DNA of 21,924 nt from JACQCV01 sp964634555 (GTDB lineage: Bacteria; Patescibacteriota; Minisyncoccia; Phycocordibacterales; UBA12445). The first letter of the stretch is position 1; the number at the start of each line of letters is the position of its first letter. The DNA lies in contig CAZWJJ010000013.1 of NCBI GenBank assembly GCA_964634555.1, forward strand, positions 1-21,924. Reading direction: 5' to 3'. The notes below the pieces were generated by a model that was not told the DNA's origin, ran no database searches, and saw only the letters and a list, made by a program, of their open reading frames with translations. The position numbers and the translations under genes are program-made. Shown one piece after another: positions 1-7,299 of the stretch.

Positions 1-497
1 CCATCACTCAAATCCCAACTCAGACCCGTGGGCAACTTTGGGAACAGATATCTTTTCTTTCTATTACTATAGATTGGAAAAAGATCTGCTGTGGTTTTTT
101 GAAATTCCTTAAGCGAACCGAATCCTCTTTTAACTTCAGGATAGATCGGATCAGGTATTGGCACATTAAGGCCGATTTCTGGGTGATTTGCCCTCTGGGC
201 TTTGATGATCCCATCAATATTTAACGGAAGAGTCTTCCCCTTTTGGTGTTTATCACAGGGATTGGTTTCTTTGCAGATACCGCAGGTGCTAATTCTGTAG
301 CCGGAAACAAATATTTTAAAACTCCAGACGAGAAGATCTCTAGGACGCCAACTTGTATTGCCAGATAGTTCCAAATAATAGTCCTGCCCGCGACTGGAAA
401 ATAGGAAGATTGTGTATTTTTCCTTAGCGTCTTTGGGGAGTTGATCTAGAAGCGCCGACCATTTCTTAAGAGATCTCGCGATAAATTTGTGGTTCAT
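1..497 (-). CDS. Hypothetical protein, C-terminus cut by window edge
   Basis: An open frame reads leftward from ATG at 497-495 to the first base of the window without a stop, giving at least 165 residues. A strong Shine-Dalgarno (AGGAGGA on the minus strand, 501-507) sits just before the ATG and fixes the start. The protein begins MNHKFIARSLKKWSALLDQL and is basic and soluble-looking. Around residues 77-88 it has a Cys/His cluster, TCGICKETNPCDKH (CxxC, then C and H), that could bind a metal, although a single cluster is weak evidence. I do not recognise the family. It is transcribed away from ppa and has its own candidate promoter. Reality as a gene is supported by the long stop-free frame plus the Shine-Dalgarno; function is unknown. 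Confidence 0.72.
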   Translation of the reverse strand, partial: MNHKFIARSLKKWSALLDQLPKDAKEKYTIFLFSSRGQDYYLELSGNTSWRPRDLLVWSFKIFVSGYRISTCGICKETNPCDKHQKGKTLPLNIDGIIKAQRANHPEIGLNVPIPDPIYPEVKRGFGSLKEFQKTTADLFPIYSNRKKRYLFPKLPTGLSWDLSD

Positions 498-549
498 TCT
501 TCCTCCTGTTGTTCGTAATGAAAAGTCAAAGAGCGGCAAATCTATGCTT

Positions 550-578
550 ACACTAATACATTTGATGGATATAGGCAA
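550..578 (-). promoter_or_regulatory. Candidate promoter for the leftward orphan gene
   Basis: On the minus strand TTGCCT (578-573) is followed by a 17-nt spacer and TAGTGT (555-550). The -10 keeps the T, A and final T that matter most. It lies about 80 nt upstream of the ATG at 497, the same distance seen for other orphan genes here. The match is only moderate. Confidence 0.35.
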
Positions 579-610
579 GTTTGTGTTTTCACTGTGGGAA
601 TGTCGTTAGT

Positions 611-697
611 GATTGCTTCGTCGCAGGCTACTCGCAATAACAGTTTGAGTGTTGTTGCTTCAGCTTCGGTGCCATTGCGAGCTTTGTGAAGCAATCT
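611..697. repeat. REP-like palindromic repeat pair
   Basis: Two arms of the window's dispersed repeat face each other: 611-642 (GATTGCTTCGTCGCAGGCTA...) and the reverse-oriented 670-697 (TGCCATTGCGAG...GAAGCAATCT). They can fold into an imperfect hairpin. The pair sits in the 282-bp gap between the divergent orphan gene and ppa, and no other gene is seen in that gap. Confidence 0.8.
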
Positions 698-779
698 TCA
701 ATCTATGAAATGAGTTGTTGAAAAACAAACGGGATTGTTATAGCATATTGATTAGTCATTTAATCATAATTTTAAAATA

Positions 780-1307
780 ATGAATTTATACCGAGATCTA
801 GAACCATGGGCAGATGAAGCGAAGGGAGAAATAAATGTTGTGATCGATCTGCCGACCGGTTCGACAAATAAATACGAGTATGATGAGGATGGCGGATATT
901 TCAAACTCGATCGAGTCGTTCATCATCAGATGTTCTATCCTTTTGATTACGGCTTCATGCCAAAGACTCATTTTGATGACGGCGATGCTATCGATGTTTG
1001 TTTACTGACAACCTACCCGACGTTTCCAGGTTGTGTGATTAAAGCAAGAGTGATTGGCGCAATTGATACCGCCGATGAAAAGGGTGGGGATTTGAAAGTT
1101 CTTGCTGTACCGACATCAAAGGTTGATCCGAGATTTGACGAGATTAAGAGTTACAAAGATCTGCCGGCTCATAAACAGGAGGAGTTACTGCTTCATTTTA
1201 AGGAGATTAAGAAACTCGAAAAGGCAAAATATGACAAGGTTGTGATCAATGGATTTAAGGATGCCGAATTTGCTTTGTCTGAAATAAAAAGAGCAATTCA
1301 AAATTAA
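780..1307 (+). CDS. ppa: Inorganic pyrophosphatase (family I, soluble)
   Basis: Hydrolyses pyrophosphate to two phosphates in the cytoplasm, pulling forward nucleic-acid and aminoacyl-tRNA synthesis. The 175-residue length matches bacterial family I enzymes. The signature DGDAIDV is present at residues 67-73, with metal ligands D67, D69 and D72 and probable partners D99 and D104. K31, E33 and R45 correspond to conserved substrate or metal residues. The signature has Ala where Pro is usual (DGDPxD), a conservative variation. There is no Shine-Dalgarno; CATAAT at 765-770 ends 9 nt before the ATG and may be the -10 of a nearly leaderless transcript. The next small gene follows after 21 nt and is probably co-transcribed. 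Identification is firm. Confidence 0.95.
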   Translation: MNLYRDLEPWADEAKGEINVVIDLPTGSTNKYEYDEDGGYFKLDRVVHHQMFYPFDYGFMPKTHFDDGDAIDVCLLTTYPTFPGCVIKARVIGAIDTADEKGGDLKVLAVPTSKVDPRFDEIKSYKDLPAHKQEELLLHFKEIKKLEKAKYDKVVINGFKDAEFALSEIKRAIQN

Positions 1308-1328
1308 AAGGCTTAAAAATTGCGTTAA

Positions 1329-1571
1329 ATGTTTAAGGAATTCTTTTTAAAGAAGATGCTAGCTTCTAAGTTGAGGGGTGCCGGCCTGACAGACGAACAG
1401 CAGGATAAACTGATTGAGATGGTTACAAAAAATCCTGAGCTTTTCAAAAAGATTGCCGACGAGTCTCAAAATTTGATGAAAACGCAGGGGATGGATCAGA
1501 TGAAGGCGATCATGAAAGTCGCCGAGAAATACAAAGCTGAACTCGGCGATCTGACCAAAGGGCTGAAATAG
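1329..1571 (+). CDS. Small conserved-looking helical protein
   Basis: An 80-residue charged protein starting MFKEFFLKKMLASKLRGAG, with no signal peptide or membrane segment. It is almost entirely predicted helix, with a pattern (LTDEQQDKLIEMVTKNPELFKKIADE) typical of short helical bundles. It begins 21 nt after ppa on the same strand, so it probably shares the ppa transcript. A run of eight T follows the stop but I see no convincing stem before it. I do not recognise a characterised family. The frame, codon use and position support a real gene; function is unknown. Confidence 0.7.
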   Translation: MFKEFFLKKMLASKLRGAGLTDEQQDKLIEMVTKNPELFKKIADESQNLMKTQGMDQMKAIMKVAEKYKAELGDLTKGLK

Positions 1572-1596
1572 TCGGCGGTTATTTTTTTTCTAAAAT

Positions 1597-1625
1597 TTGA
1601 CACTATTAAATAAATAGTGTAGTTT
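1597..1625 (+). promoter_or_regulatory. Candidate promoter with overlapping palindrome
   Basis: A perfect TTGACA (1597-1602) is followed after 17 nt by TAGTTT (1620-1625). An inverted repeat, ACACTATT (1600-1607) and AATAGTGT (1613-1620) around a 5-nt centre, overlaps the -35 and fills the spacer. It has no T-run after it, so it looks more like an operator than a terminator. The -10 is weak. Confidence 0.45.
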
Positions 1626-1667
1626 TATCCGTGGTTTGATCGATCATTGAAACATAACGGAGGTGCT

Positions 1668-1949
1668 ATGGATCCGATCAGCGCAATCTTCTATGGTTTC
1701 TTGGGAATTTTTGCGGCGACTTATGGCACTTATACTGGCGTGAAGATGAGAGTGCCCAAAGGCGAACATTGTCCATCGTATTTGGAATGGTTGAATATTT
1801 TTCCGCAGAATTCTGCTAATGCTCGTCGTTTGAGGATTGAGGCCAGTAAGAAAGAGTTGGCCTTGGCCAAGCGTTTATCCAAGAAAGAAAAGAGAAGACG
1901 TAATCGGGCCATAAGGAACTATCACCTGGCGCGATCGGGAAGAGGGTGA
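1668..1949 (+). CDS. Small basic membrane-anchored protein, unknown function
   Basis: The frame is open from an upstream ATG at 1647, but the ATG at 1668 is preceded by GGAGGT (1659-1664) at good spacing and gives MDPISAIFYGFLGIFAATYG, so I place the start there (93 residues). The N-terminus (about residues 4-24) is a single hydrophobic segment. The C-terminal half is strongly basic and probably helical (KKELALAKRLSKKEKRRRNR), so a cytoplasmic basic tail is likely. It is followed after 4 nt by a multi-pass membrane protein, and the pair has its own promoter and terminator. I do not recognise the family; the two products may act together at the membrane (inference from adjacency only). Confidence 0.7.
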   Translation: MDPISAIFYGFLGIFAATYGTYTGVKMRVPKGEHCPSYLEWLNIFPQNSANARRLRIEASKKELALAKRLSKKEKRRRNRAIRNYHLARSGRG

Positions 1950-1953
1950 GAAT

Positions 1954-2781
1954 ATGAAAACACAAATTACTCTCGGTCTTTTGCTTGTCACGGAAGTTTT
2001 GCTTGCCCTTTATGGCTGGCAGACAGATTCGTCGAGTCTCTGGGTGATTGTTCCGTCAATTTTTCTGCCAGGAACTCTGCTTCTTTTCTGCGCCACAGCA
2101 TTTCGTTTGAATTCAGAAGGCAAGCTTCGACGAGATACGATCATCTTCAAGATATTGGCAGGATTAAATCCAAATGAGGCGAATGCCGGCAAATTCCAGG
2201 TTTGTCCGAATTTTTGGCTGACTGCAGTGATGATGGCTATTCTGTTATTTGTGGCGGCTGTCTTCTGGCGTGGAGGTTGTAGAGTAGTTTCTATTTTTAT
2301 TAATCCCGATCAGTTTCGGTCAGTGGCTTATATCCTTTTTGGTTTTATGGGGATTGTGGGATATGTGGCATTTGCTCTTGGAACATTGGATTATATTAAT
2401 TCAAAACGAAGTGCGCGGCATTGGGGATCACTAGATGTGGAATTTTTGGCTATGTTGCCAACTACGCTATTTTTTCTTATGTGGCCATCATCTGCATTGG
2501 TTGACCAGGGTAAATATCCGACTCTTTTTCCTTCGTTTCTTCATTACATGGCACTAGACTTCTTTCTAGCTTTTGGGTCGGCCGGCTTTATTTTTTGTTT
2601 TGTAACTGTAGTTGCAATTATTTGGACATTGGTTGAAAATGTTTGTAGAGCTGTTAAGAAAAGTGCTTTCCCAAAGATAGTCAGCTTTGTCAATAATCAA
2701 TGTCCGATCTTGGAGGTTGAGCCGGAGAAAAAGGTGGTTCAGACTCCAGAGAAGCCGCCTGAGGTTGATCTTTTTATTTAG
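1954..2781 (+). CDS. Multi-pass membrane protein, unknown function
   Basis: A 275-residue integral membrane protein. Hydrophobic segments are visible at about residues 4-20, 29-49, 87-105, 122-145, 163-178 and 194-227, giving roughly six membrane passes. A hydrophilic tail follows (about 240-275) with a Pro/Glu/Lys-rich end (EPEKKVVQTPEKPPEVD). No catalytic motif or transporter signature was recognised. It starts 4 nt after the preceding small basic membrane protein and ends about 11 nt before a strong terminator, so the two form one transcription unit. Function is unknown. Confidence 0.75.
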   Translation: MKTQITLGLLLVTEVLLALYGWQTDSSSLWVIVPSIFLPGTLLLFCATAFRLNSEGKLRRDTIIFKILAGLNPNEANAGKFQVCPNFWLTAVMMAILLFVAAVFWRGGCRVVSIFINPDQFRSVAYILFGFMGIVGYVAFALGTLDYINSKRSARHWGSLDVEFLAMLPTTLFFLMWPSSALVDQGKYPTLFPSFLHYMALDFFLAFGSAGFIFCFVTVVAIIWTLVENVCRAVKKSAFPKIVSFVNNQCPILEVEPEKKVVQTPEKPPEVDLFI

Positions 2782-2792
2782 TCTTATCATTT

Positions 2793-2815
2793 GCCCCGTT
2801 GAACGGGGCTTTTTT
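2793..2815 (+). terminator. Rho-independent terminator
   Basis: Perfect inverted repeat GCCCCGTT / AACGGGGC (2793-2800 and 2802-2809) followed by six T. It closes the two-gene membrane cassette. Confidence 0.92.
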
Positions 2816-2830
2816 CTTAGATTTCAATTG

Positions 2831-2974
2831 TTATTATGAGGAATGAAATGACAAAGCAATCTATTTTCCGTAACAATGATCATGTAGATTGCTTCGCACA
2901 GCTTGCAATGACACCAAGGCTGAGGTGGGGGCACTCAGACTGTCATTGCGAGGAGCTTGCGACGAAGCAATCTC
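2831..2974. repeat. Cluster of REP-like repeat arms
   Basis: Three arms of the dispersed repeat lie here: 2831-2862 (GAGGAATGAAATGACAAAGC... form), 2887-2913 (GATTGCTTCGCACAGC...) and 2941-2974 (TGTCATTGCGAGGAGCTTGC...). Adjacent arms are in opposite orientation. The sequence just after the last arm (AATAGTTAATT) recurs after an arm at 10579-10613, so the repeated unit extends beyond the palindrome. The gap lies between the membrane cassette and ychF and holds no gene. Confidence 0.85.
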
Positions 2975-2984
2975 CAATAGTTAA

Positions 2985-3013
2985 TTGACATTAATTCAAA
3001 AAAACGCGATAGT
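2985..3013 (+). promoter_or_regulatory. Candidate ychF promoter, -35 at the repeat boundary
   Basis: TTGACA (2985-2990), a 17-nt spacer and GATAGT (3008-3013). Transcription would start at about 3020, one base before the ATG at 3021, so the mRNA would be essentially leaderless. The -35 lies at the end of the flank shared with another repeat copy. It also argues against the in-frame TTG at 2985 as the start codon. Confidence 0.55.
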
Positions 3014-3020
3014 TATCTTT

Positions 3021-4100
3021 ATGAAAATGGGAATTGTGGGATTGCCAAATGTTGGGAAGTCAACTCTTTTTAATGCTTTGACTAAAAAATGCGTGCCGGC
3101 TGAAAACTATCCTTTTTGTACGATTGATCCATCTGTTGGAGTTGTTGCTGTACCGGATCAAAGGCTGTGGAAACTTTCTGATTTTTCAAGATCAGCAAAA
3201 ACTATTCCGGCAGCTATTGAGTTTGTCGATATTGCCGGGTTAGTTAAGGGGGCTAGTAAGGGCGAGGGTTTGGGCAATCAATTTCTTTCTCATATCCGTG
3301 AAGTGGACGCGATCGCTGAGGTTGTCAGAGTTTTTGAGGATTCGAATATTTTGCATGTCGATGGCGGGCCTAATCCTATTCGCGACATTGAAGTAATAAA
3401 TCTGGAACTGATTCTGGCGGATCTAGAAACCGTCACTAAGCGTTTGGGTAATATTGAGCGCGACGTGAAAAAAGGCAGCAAGGAGGCGGTTTTAGAAAAA
3501 GATCTTTTGGGTAAAATCAGATTGTGTTTAGAGGGTGAAAAATTGGCGAATAGTTTGACTGAGATGAGTTCTGAAGAACGGCAGATTTTAAAAGGTTTGC
3601 ATCTTTTGACCATGAAGCCGATTATCTATATTTTGAATAAAAAATCCGGTAGTAAAAATCTAGATACCAAACCAGTAGAGGAATTTATTAAAGATAAACT
3701 CGGATCGGAATATGTTTTTGTTGATGCCGGGCTTGAGCGCGATCTCTCAGAGTTGAATGATAATGAGAAGGTAGAATATCGCGCTGAGCTTGGAGTCAGT
3801 GAAAGCGGCGTTAATGAATTGATTAGTGGAAGTTATGCGACCCTTGGATTGATGACATATTTTACGACCGGTGAAGACGAAACTAGAGCTTGGACTGTTA
3901 AAAAAGATTCGACCGCACCTGTGGCCGGCACAGCTATTCATACAGATTTTAAGGACAAATTTATCCGCGCTGAAGTTATAAACTATCAGACACTTCTTAA
4001 TGCCGGTTCATACGGCGCCGCGCGTGAAAAAGGTGAGGTTAGAACAGAGGGCAAAGAGTATGTTGTTCAGGATGGCGATGTGATTGAGTTTAAGATATAG
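3021..4100 (+). CDS. ychF: Ribosome-associated ATPase/GTPase YchF (Obg-like)
   Basis: A translation-associated P-loop NTPase that binds ribosomes and, in characterised members, prefers ATP. From ATG 3021 the protein is 359 residues and opens MKMGIVGLPNVGKST, matching the family start and usual ~363-residue length. The P-loop is GLPNVGKS (7-14), DIAGLV forms the G3 region, and NKKSG lies where the altered G4 motif of this family is expected. The C-terminal TGS-type domain is recognisable from LMTYFTTGEDETRAWTV through HTDFKDKFIRAEV to the ending YVVQDGDVIEFKI. The frame extends upstream to a TTG at 2985, but that codon is part of the putative -35. There is no Shine-Dalgarno. It is probably monocistronic. 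Identification is firm. Confidence 0.95.
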   Translation: MKMGIVGLPNVGKSTLFNALTKKCVPAENYPFCTIDPSVGVVAVPDQRLWKLSDFSRSAKTIPAAIEFVDIAGLVKGASKGEGLGNQFLSHIREVDAIAEVVRVFEDSNILHVDGGPNPIRDIEVINLELILADLETVTKRLGNIERDVKKGSKEAVLEKDLLGKIRLCLEGEKLANSLTEMSSEERQILKGLHLLTMKPIIYILNKKSGSKNLDTKPVEEFIKDKLGSEYVFVDAGLERDLSELNDNEKVEYRAELGVSESGVNELISGSYATLGLMTYFTTGEDETRAWTVKKDSTAPVAGTAIHTDFKDKFIRAEVINYQTLLNAGSYGAAREKGEVRTEGKEYVVQDGDVIEFKI

Positions 4101-4128
4101 GCAATTATTCAAATTGACCCTGAGAAAG

Positions 4129-4147
4129 GTTTGCGACGAAGCGGTCT
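4129..4147 (+). repeat. Truncated REP-like repeat fragment
   Basis: GTTTGCGACGAAGCGGTCT matches 16 of 19 bases of the half-element GCTTGCGACGAAGCAATCT found at 2954-2972. It looks like a decayed single arm just after ychF. Confidence 0.55.
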
Positions 4148-4154
4148 TTTAAGT

Positions 4155-4183
4155 TTGACAAGTATTAAAGAATATAATATAAT
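4155..4183 (+). promoter_or_regulatory. Consensus sigma-70-type promoter
   Basis: TTGACA (4155-4160), exactly 17 nt, then TATAAT (4178-4183): a perfect match to the housekeeping consensus. The transcript would start near 4190, about 40 nt before the orphan gene at 4231. It is the strongest promoter in the window by sequence. Confidence 0.85.
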
Positions 4184-4230
4184 GATCACAGAATAATACA
4201 ACAGTATTTTGACAAAAAGGACGGTGGAAT

Positions 4231-4848
4231 ATGGTTAATTTGAGGCCAGATGAAGTGGAGATCGGCATTGCTGAGTGGTTGAAGAGAATGCAGGAAAGCG
4301 ATCGAGAGTGGTACGTAGCCGGCGGAAGGGTTAGTCGCGAAGCTACTAATCTCATGGGTGCAAAAATTCGTGAGTTATATACTAGTTGTCTTCATCATGC
4401 TGGTAAGAAGCTTGATTTTATCCGGATGAAGATACTCGACTATAATCTGGATGTTGATGTTTCGTCTATTTTTACGTCGAAACATGAGGGTCATTTGAAT
4501 ATTAGACATTCATCCAAGACTTCAAGTCCGGGTTCCATTCTGACACTGATCGATCGAAAGTGGGAGGCCAAGAAAGAACAAGAGAAAAAAGCTCGGGATG
4601 AGGAGTTGCGTAAGCGTTTACTCGAGCATCATAAGCAGGAATCTCTTCGGCAGTTCCCGGAAAAGATCGAGATTTTTTTTCAGGGTTTGCCAATCGAAGT
4701 GTTGTGTGACCGCTATTCTGGTGGCAACTATTATTACCGGATACGTTTCAGACGCAACGGCAGGGAGCTAGAGATTTGCATTAGACATGAAATCGGGCCG
4801 CCGTATCTGGACGCACGTATCGGGAACCTGGCTCCGGAAGATATGTGA
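4231..4848 (+). CDS. Orphan hypothetical protein under a consensus promoter
   Basis: A 205-residue soluble protein, highly charged, starting MVNLRPDEVEIGIAEWLKRM. The middle (about residues 105-150) is a Lys/Glu/Arg-rich helix, possibly coiled coil (WEAKKEQEKKARDEELRKRL). The C-terminal third, beginning near EIFFQGLPIEVL, looks like a beta-rich domain with alternating Arg (YYRIRFRRNGRELEICIRHE). No known motif was recognised. GG-rich sequence (AAGG 4217-4220, GGTGG 4223-4227) precedes the ATG. The gene has a consensus promoter and a strong terminator, so it is an independent single-gene unit between ychF and murA. Function is unknown. Confidence 0.75.
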   Translation: MVNLRPDEVEIGIAEWLKRMQESDREWYVAGGRVSREATNLMGAKIRELYTSCLHHAGKKLDFIRMKILDYNLDVDVSSIFTSKHEGHLNIRHSSKTSSPGSILTLIDRKWEAKKEQEKKARDEELRKRLLEHHKQESLRQFPEKIEIFFQGLPIEVLCDRYSGGNYYYRIRFRRNGRELEICIRHEIGPPYLDARIGNLAPEDM

Positions 4849-4882
4849 TCCTTGATCGTAAATAGTTTTGGTAAATATCACT

Positions 4883-4909
4883 ACCCTGCTAATTAGCAGG
4901 GTCTTTTTT
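4883..4909 (+). terminator. Rho-independent terminator
   Basis: Perfect 8-bp stem ACCCTGCT / AGCAGGGT around AATT (4883-4902) followed by a T-rich tract. It ends the orphan-gene unit just before murA. Confidence 0.92.
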
Positions 4910-4920
4910 ATTGTATAAAT

Positions 4921-4948
4921 TTGTAAAAAGGAAATAAAAGGATAAAAT
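4921..4948 (+). promoter_or_regulatory. Candidate leaderless promoter of murA
   Basis: TTGTAA (4921-4926), 16 nt, then TAAAAT (4943-4948). The -10 ends 6 nt before the ATG at 4955, so transcription would begin at or next to the start codon. It lies directly after the previous terminator and can drive the murA-mreB-holB-frr-rseP run. Confidence 0.55.
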
Positions 4949-4954
4949 GACGCT

Positions 4955-6259
4955 ATGTCTGATCTCAAGGAAATTTTTGTTATTAATGGTCTGGCTGGTG
5001 AGCGCAAGCTAAGGGGTGAAGTGATTATTAATGGCGCTAAAAATGCGGTTTTGCAGGCGTTTGCTTCATGTATTTTATTTCAAGATGAGGTGATTTTGAA
5101 AAATGTTCCAGAGATTGAAGATGTGAAGAATATGGCGGAGATAATGCGCGGCCTGGGGATCGAGGTTTTGCAAAAAAGCCGCGGGGTATATTCGGTTAAG
5201 GTGCCCAAAAATATTTCAACGGGATTAATGAAAGAGATCTCAAAGAAATTTCGCGCCTCAATTGTTTTGACTGGGCCGATTTTGGCGCGATTTGGAAAAG
5301 TTGAATTTCCGCATCCGGGTGGTTGTGTGATTGGCTCTAGACCGATAGATATTTTTTTGGAGGGTTTTAAAAAACTTGGCGCCGAGGTGGTTGAAAATGA
5401 AGACGGGAATATTATTTCTGCCAGGGATAAGAAGCTCAAGGGCGCGAATATTTTCTTGCGCGTACCAAGCGTAACAGGCGCACAGACATTGATGATGGCG
5501 GCGGTTTTGGCCAAGGGTAAAACTATAATTAAAAACGCGCCGCTTGAGCCGGAAACTAAAAATCTGGTGGATTTTTTAAATTCTTGCGGAGCCAAAATTA
5601 AAGGCGCCGGCACGTCGACAATAGAGATCATTGGTACAGGCTTGCTTAGAGCGAGGGGCAAAATTTATAAAACTCCGCCGGATAGGATTGAGGCCGGCAG
5701 TTTTTTGATTCTCGGTGCAGTGGCGGCTGAAAAACTGGTGATTAAAAATTGCGATCCGGAAGAGTTTGAGTCGCTGATTGAGACCTTAAGATATTGCGGG
5801 GTGAAGATCGATGTTAGAAAAAATACAATTACTGTATCCGGTAGGAAGGATGACATTTATAAAACTATTGATATTAAAACTCATGAGTATCCGGGTTTTC
5901 CGACTGATTTGCAGGCACCGATGGTGGTGTTTTTGACTCAAGCGGTAGGAGAGGCGCTGGTTTTTGAGACGATATTCGAGGGTCGGTTGAATTTTGTTAA
6001 TGAATTAATTCGAATGGGGGCGAATATTAGGCTTTGGGATCAGCATCGCGCGACAGTGAAGGGCCCGACATTTTTGCACGGACGCGAAGTTGAATCACCG
6101 GATATTAGGGCAGGATTAGCTTTTGTCATCGCGGCGATTATTGCTAATGGTGAGTCGATAATACATAATGTCTACTACATTGATCGCGGATATGAAGCGG
6201 TGGAAAAAAGGCTAGCGGCGATCGGTGTTGATATAGTTAGAAAAAAGATGGAGATATAA
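4955..6259 (+). CDS. murA: UDP-N-acetylglucosamine 1-carboxyvinyltransferase
   Basis: Transfers enolpyruvate from PEP to UDP-GlcNAc, the first committed step of peptidoglycan precursor synthesis, in the cytoplasm. The 434-residue length fits the family. Visible motifs are NGAKN (26-30, with K29 equivalent to E. coli K22), the loop PGGCVIGSRP with C124 at the catalytic and fosfomycin-target position, and YPGFPTDLQ with D318 at the general-base position. The Cys is retained rather than replaced by Asp, so fosfomycin sensitivity would be expected from sequence alone. There is no Shine-Dalgarno; a -10-like TAAAAT ends 6 nt before the ATG. The mreB paralogue follows after 10 nt, consistent with an envelope-growth operon. 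Identification is firm. Confidence 0.96.
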   Translation: MSDLKEIFVINGLAGERKLRGEVIINGAKNAVLQAFASCILFQDEVILKNVPEIEDVKNMAEIMRGLGIEVLQKSRGVYSVKVPKNISTGLMKEISKKFRASIVLTGPILARFGKVEFPHPGGCVIGSRPIDIFLEGFKKLGAEVVENEDGNIISARDKKLKGANIFLRVPSVTGAQTLMMAAVLAKGKTIIKNAPLEPETKNLVDFLNSCGAKIKGAGTSTIEIIGTGLLRARGKIYKTPPDRIEAGSFLILGAVAAEKLVIKNCDPEEFESLIETLRYCGVKIDVRKNTITVSGRKDDIYKTIDIKTHEYPGFPTDLQAPMVVFLTQAVGEALVFETIFEGRLNFVNELIRMGANIRLWDQHRATVKGPTFLHGREVESPDIRAGLAFVIAAIIANGESIIHNVYYIDRGYEAVEKRLAAIGVDIVRKKMEI

Positions 6260-6269
6260 ACTACTGAAT

Positions 6270-7283
6270 ATGGCATTTTTTACGACAAAATTGGGAATTG
6301 ATTTAGGAACCGCGAATACGCTGGTGTTTGTGCCGGGGCGCGGAATTGTTTTGAACGAGCCGTCTGTTGTAGCGGTTTCAATGCTCGATAATCAGATCAT
6401 TGCCGTTGGTAATGGCGCTAAGGATATGATCGGCAAGACGCCGGATAATATAATCGCATATCGGCCAATGAGAGACGGTGTGATCGCTGACTATCGCGTG
6501 ACTGAGGCGATGCTTCGATATTACATAAATAAAGCCCTAAAGAAGTGGGACATCTTTAAGCCGGAAGTTATGATCTCTGTGCCAGCCGGTGTGACCTCGA
6601 CTGAGAGGCGGGCGGTCTTTGAGTCTGCTTTAAGGGCAGGAGGGAGGGGGGCTGTTCTGGTTAAGGAGCTGATCTTGGCGGCGATTGGCGCGGGAATTCC
6701 TATTCATGAGGCGCGCGGACATATGATCGTTGATATTGGCGGCGGTACGACTGATGTGGCGGTGATCTCTTTGGGTGGAATTGTAGCTTCAACTTCGGTG
6801 AAATGCGCCGGTAATAAGATTGATCAAGCCATTGCTGATTATATTAAAAAAACTTTTAACTTAGCGATCGGCGATCAGATGGCGGAAGAGATAAAAATTC
6901 AGGTGGGGACTGCCGTGCCGTTGGATGAAGAGATTCATTTAACTATACGCGGGCGAGATTTTATGAGCGGTTTGCCAAGGACGGCTAATATTTCCAGCAA
7001 TGAGATTGTTAAGGCGATCGAGAGCGAGTTGCGGCTTATTGTTAAGGCGATCAAGGAGGTTTTACAGAACACACCGCCAGAACTTTCAGCAGACATTATT
7101 GATCGAGGTATTACAATGACCGGAGGGTCGTCGCTTTTGCGTGGATTGCCGGAGTTGGTTTATAGAAAGACTGGCGTTAAGGCGAGTTTGGCAGAGGATT
7201 CTCTTTATTGCGTTGTTAAGGGTACCGGAGTAGCGCTCGATCATCTTGATGTTTATAAGCGCTCGGTGATTTCTAAGAGATAA
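6270..7283 (+). CDS. mreB: MreB-family actin-like protein, divergent paralogue
   Basis: A bacterial actin that polymerises under the inner membrane and directs cell-wall insertion. At 337 residues it spans the full family. Phosphate 1 is DLGTANT (11-17), phosphate 2 is DIGGGTTD (155-162), and the adenosine region is TGGSSLLRGLPEL. The motif usually reading EEPMAAAIG is here KELILAAIG (132-140): the catalytic-position Glu (E133) is kept, but the preceding Glu is Lys and Pro-Met-Ala is Leu-Ile-Leu. A second, more canonical MreB lies at 13625 beside mreC, so this copy is a paralogue that may have a specialised role (inference). It starts 10 nt after murA without a Shine-Dalgarno. Confidence 0.9.
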   Translation: MAFFTTKLGIDLGTANTLVFVPGRGIVLNEPSVVAVSMLDNQIIAVGNGAKDMIGKTPDNIIAYRPMRDGVIADYRVTEAMLRYYINKALKKWDIFKPEVMISVPAGVTSTERRAVFESALRAGGRGAVLVKELILAAIGAGIPIHEARGHMIVDIGGGTTDVAVISLGGIVASTSVKCAGNKIDQAIADYIKKTFNLAIGDQMAEEIKIQVGTAVPLDEEIHLTIRGRDFMSGLPRTANISSNEIVKAIESELRLIVKAIKEVLQNTPPELSADIIDRGITMTGGSSLLRGLPELVYRKTGVKASLAEDSLYCVVKGTGVALDHLDVYKRSVISKR

Positions 7284-7299
7284 TTTCTCGTTCGGAAAA

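Noticed and set aside
611..697. Repeats considered as a CRISPR array
   Set aside because: The arms are inverted pairs of varying length and divergence with irregular spacing, there are no uniform spacers, and no cas genes are in the window.
498..779. tRNA or other structured RNA in intergenic gaps
   Set aside because: No cloverleaf or conserved T-loop sequence was found in this gap or in the gaps at 2816-3020, 10471-10745 and 12139-12339; the visible hairpins are repeat arms.
2985..3020. TTG 2985 as the ychF start
   Set aside because: It falls in the TTGACA -35 and the repeat flank, and gives a 12-residue extension unlike the family; ATG 3021 gives the usual N-terminus.
4209..4214. Second TTGACA upstream of the gene at 4231
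   Set aside because: Its -10 would fall inside the coding sequence at about 4232, and a full consensus promoter already exists at 4155-4183.
5080..5661. 193-residue minus-strand open frame opposite murA
   Set aside because: It is antisense to well-conserved murA codons and has a low-complexity Ser/Phe/Ile composition typical of shadow frames.
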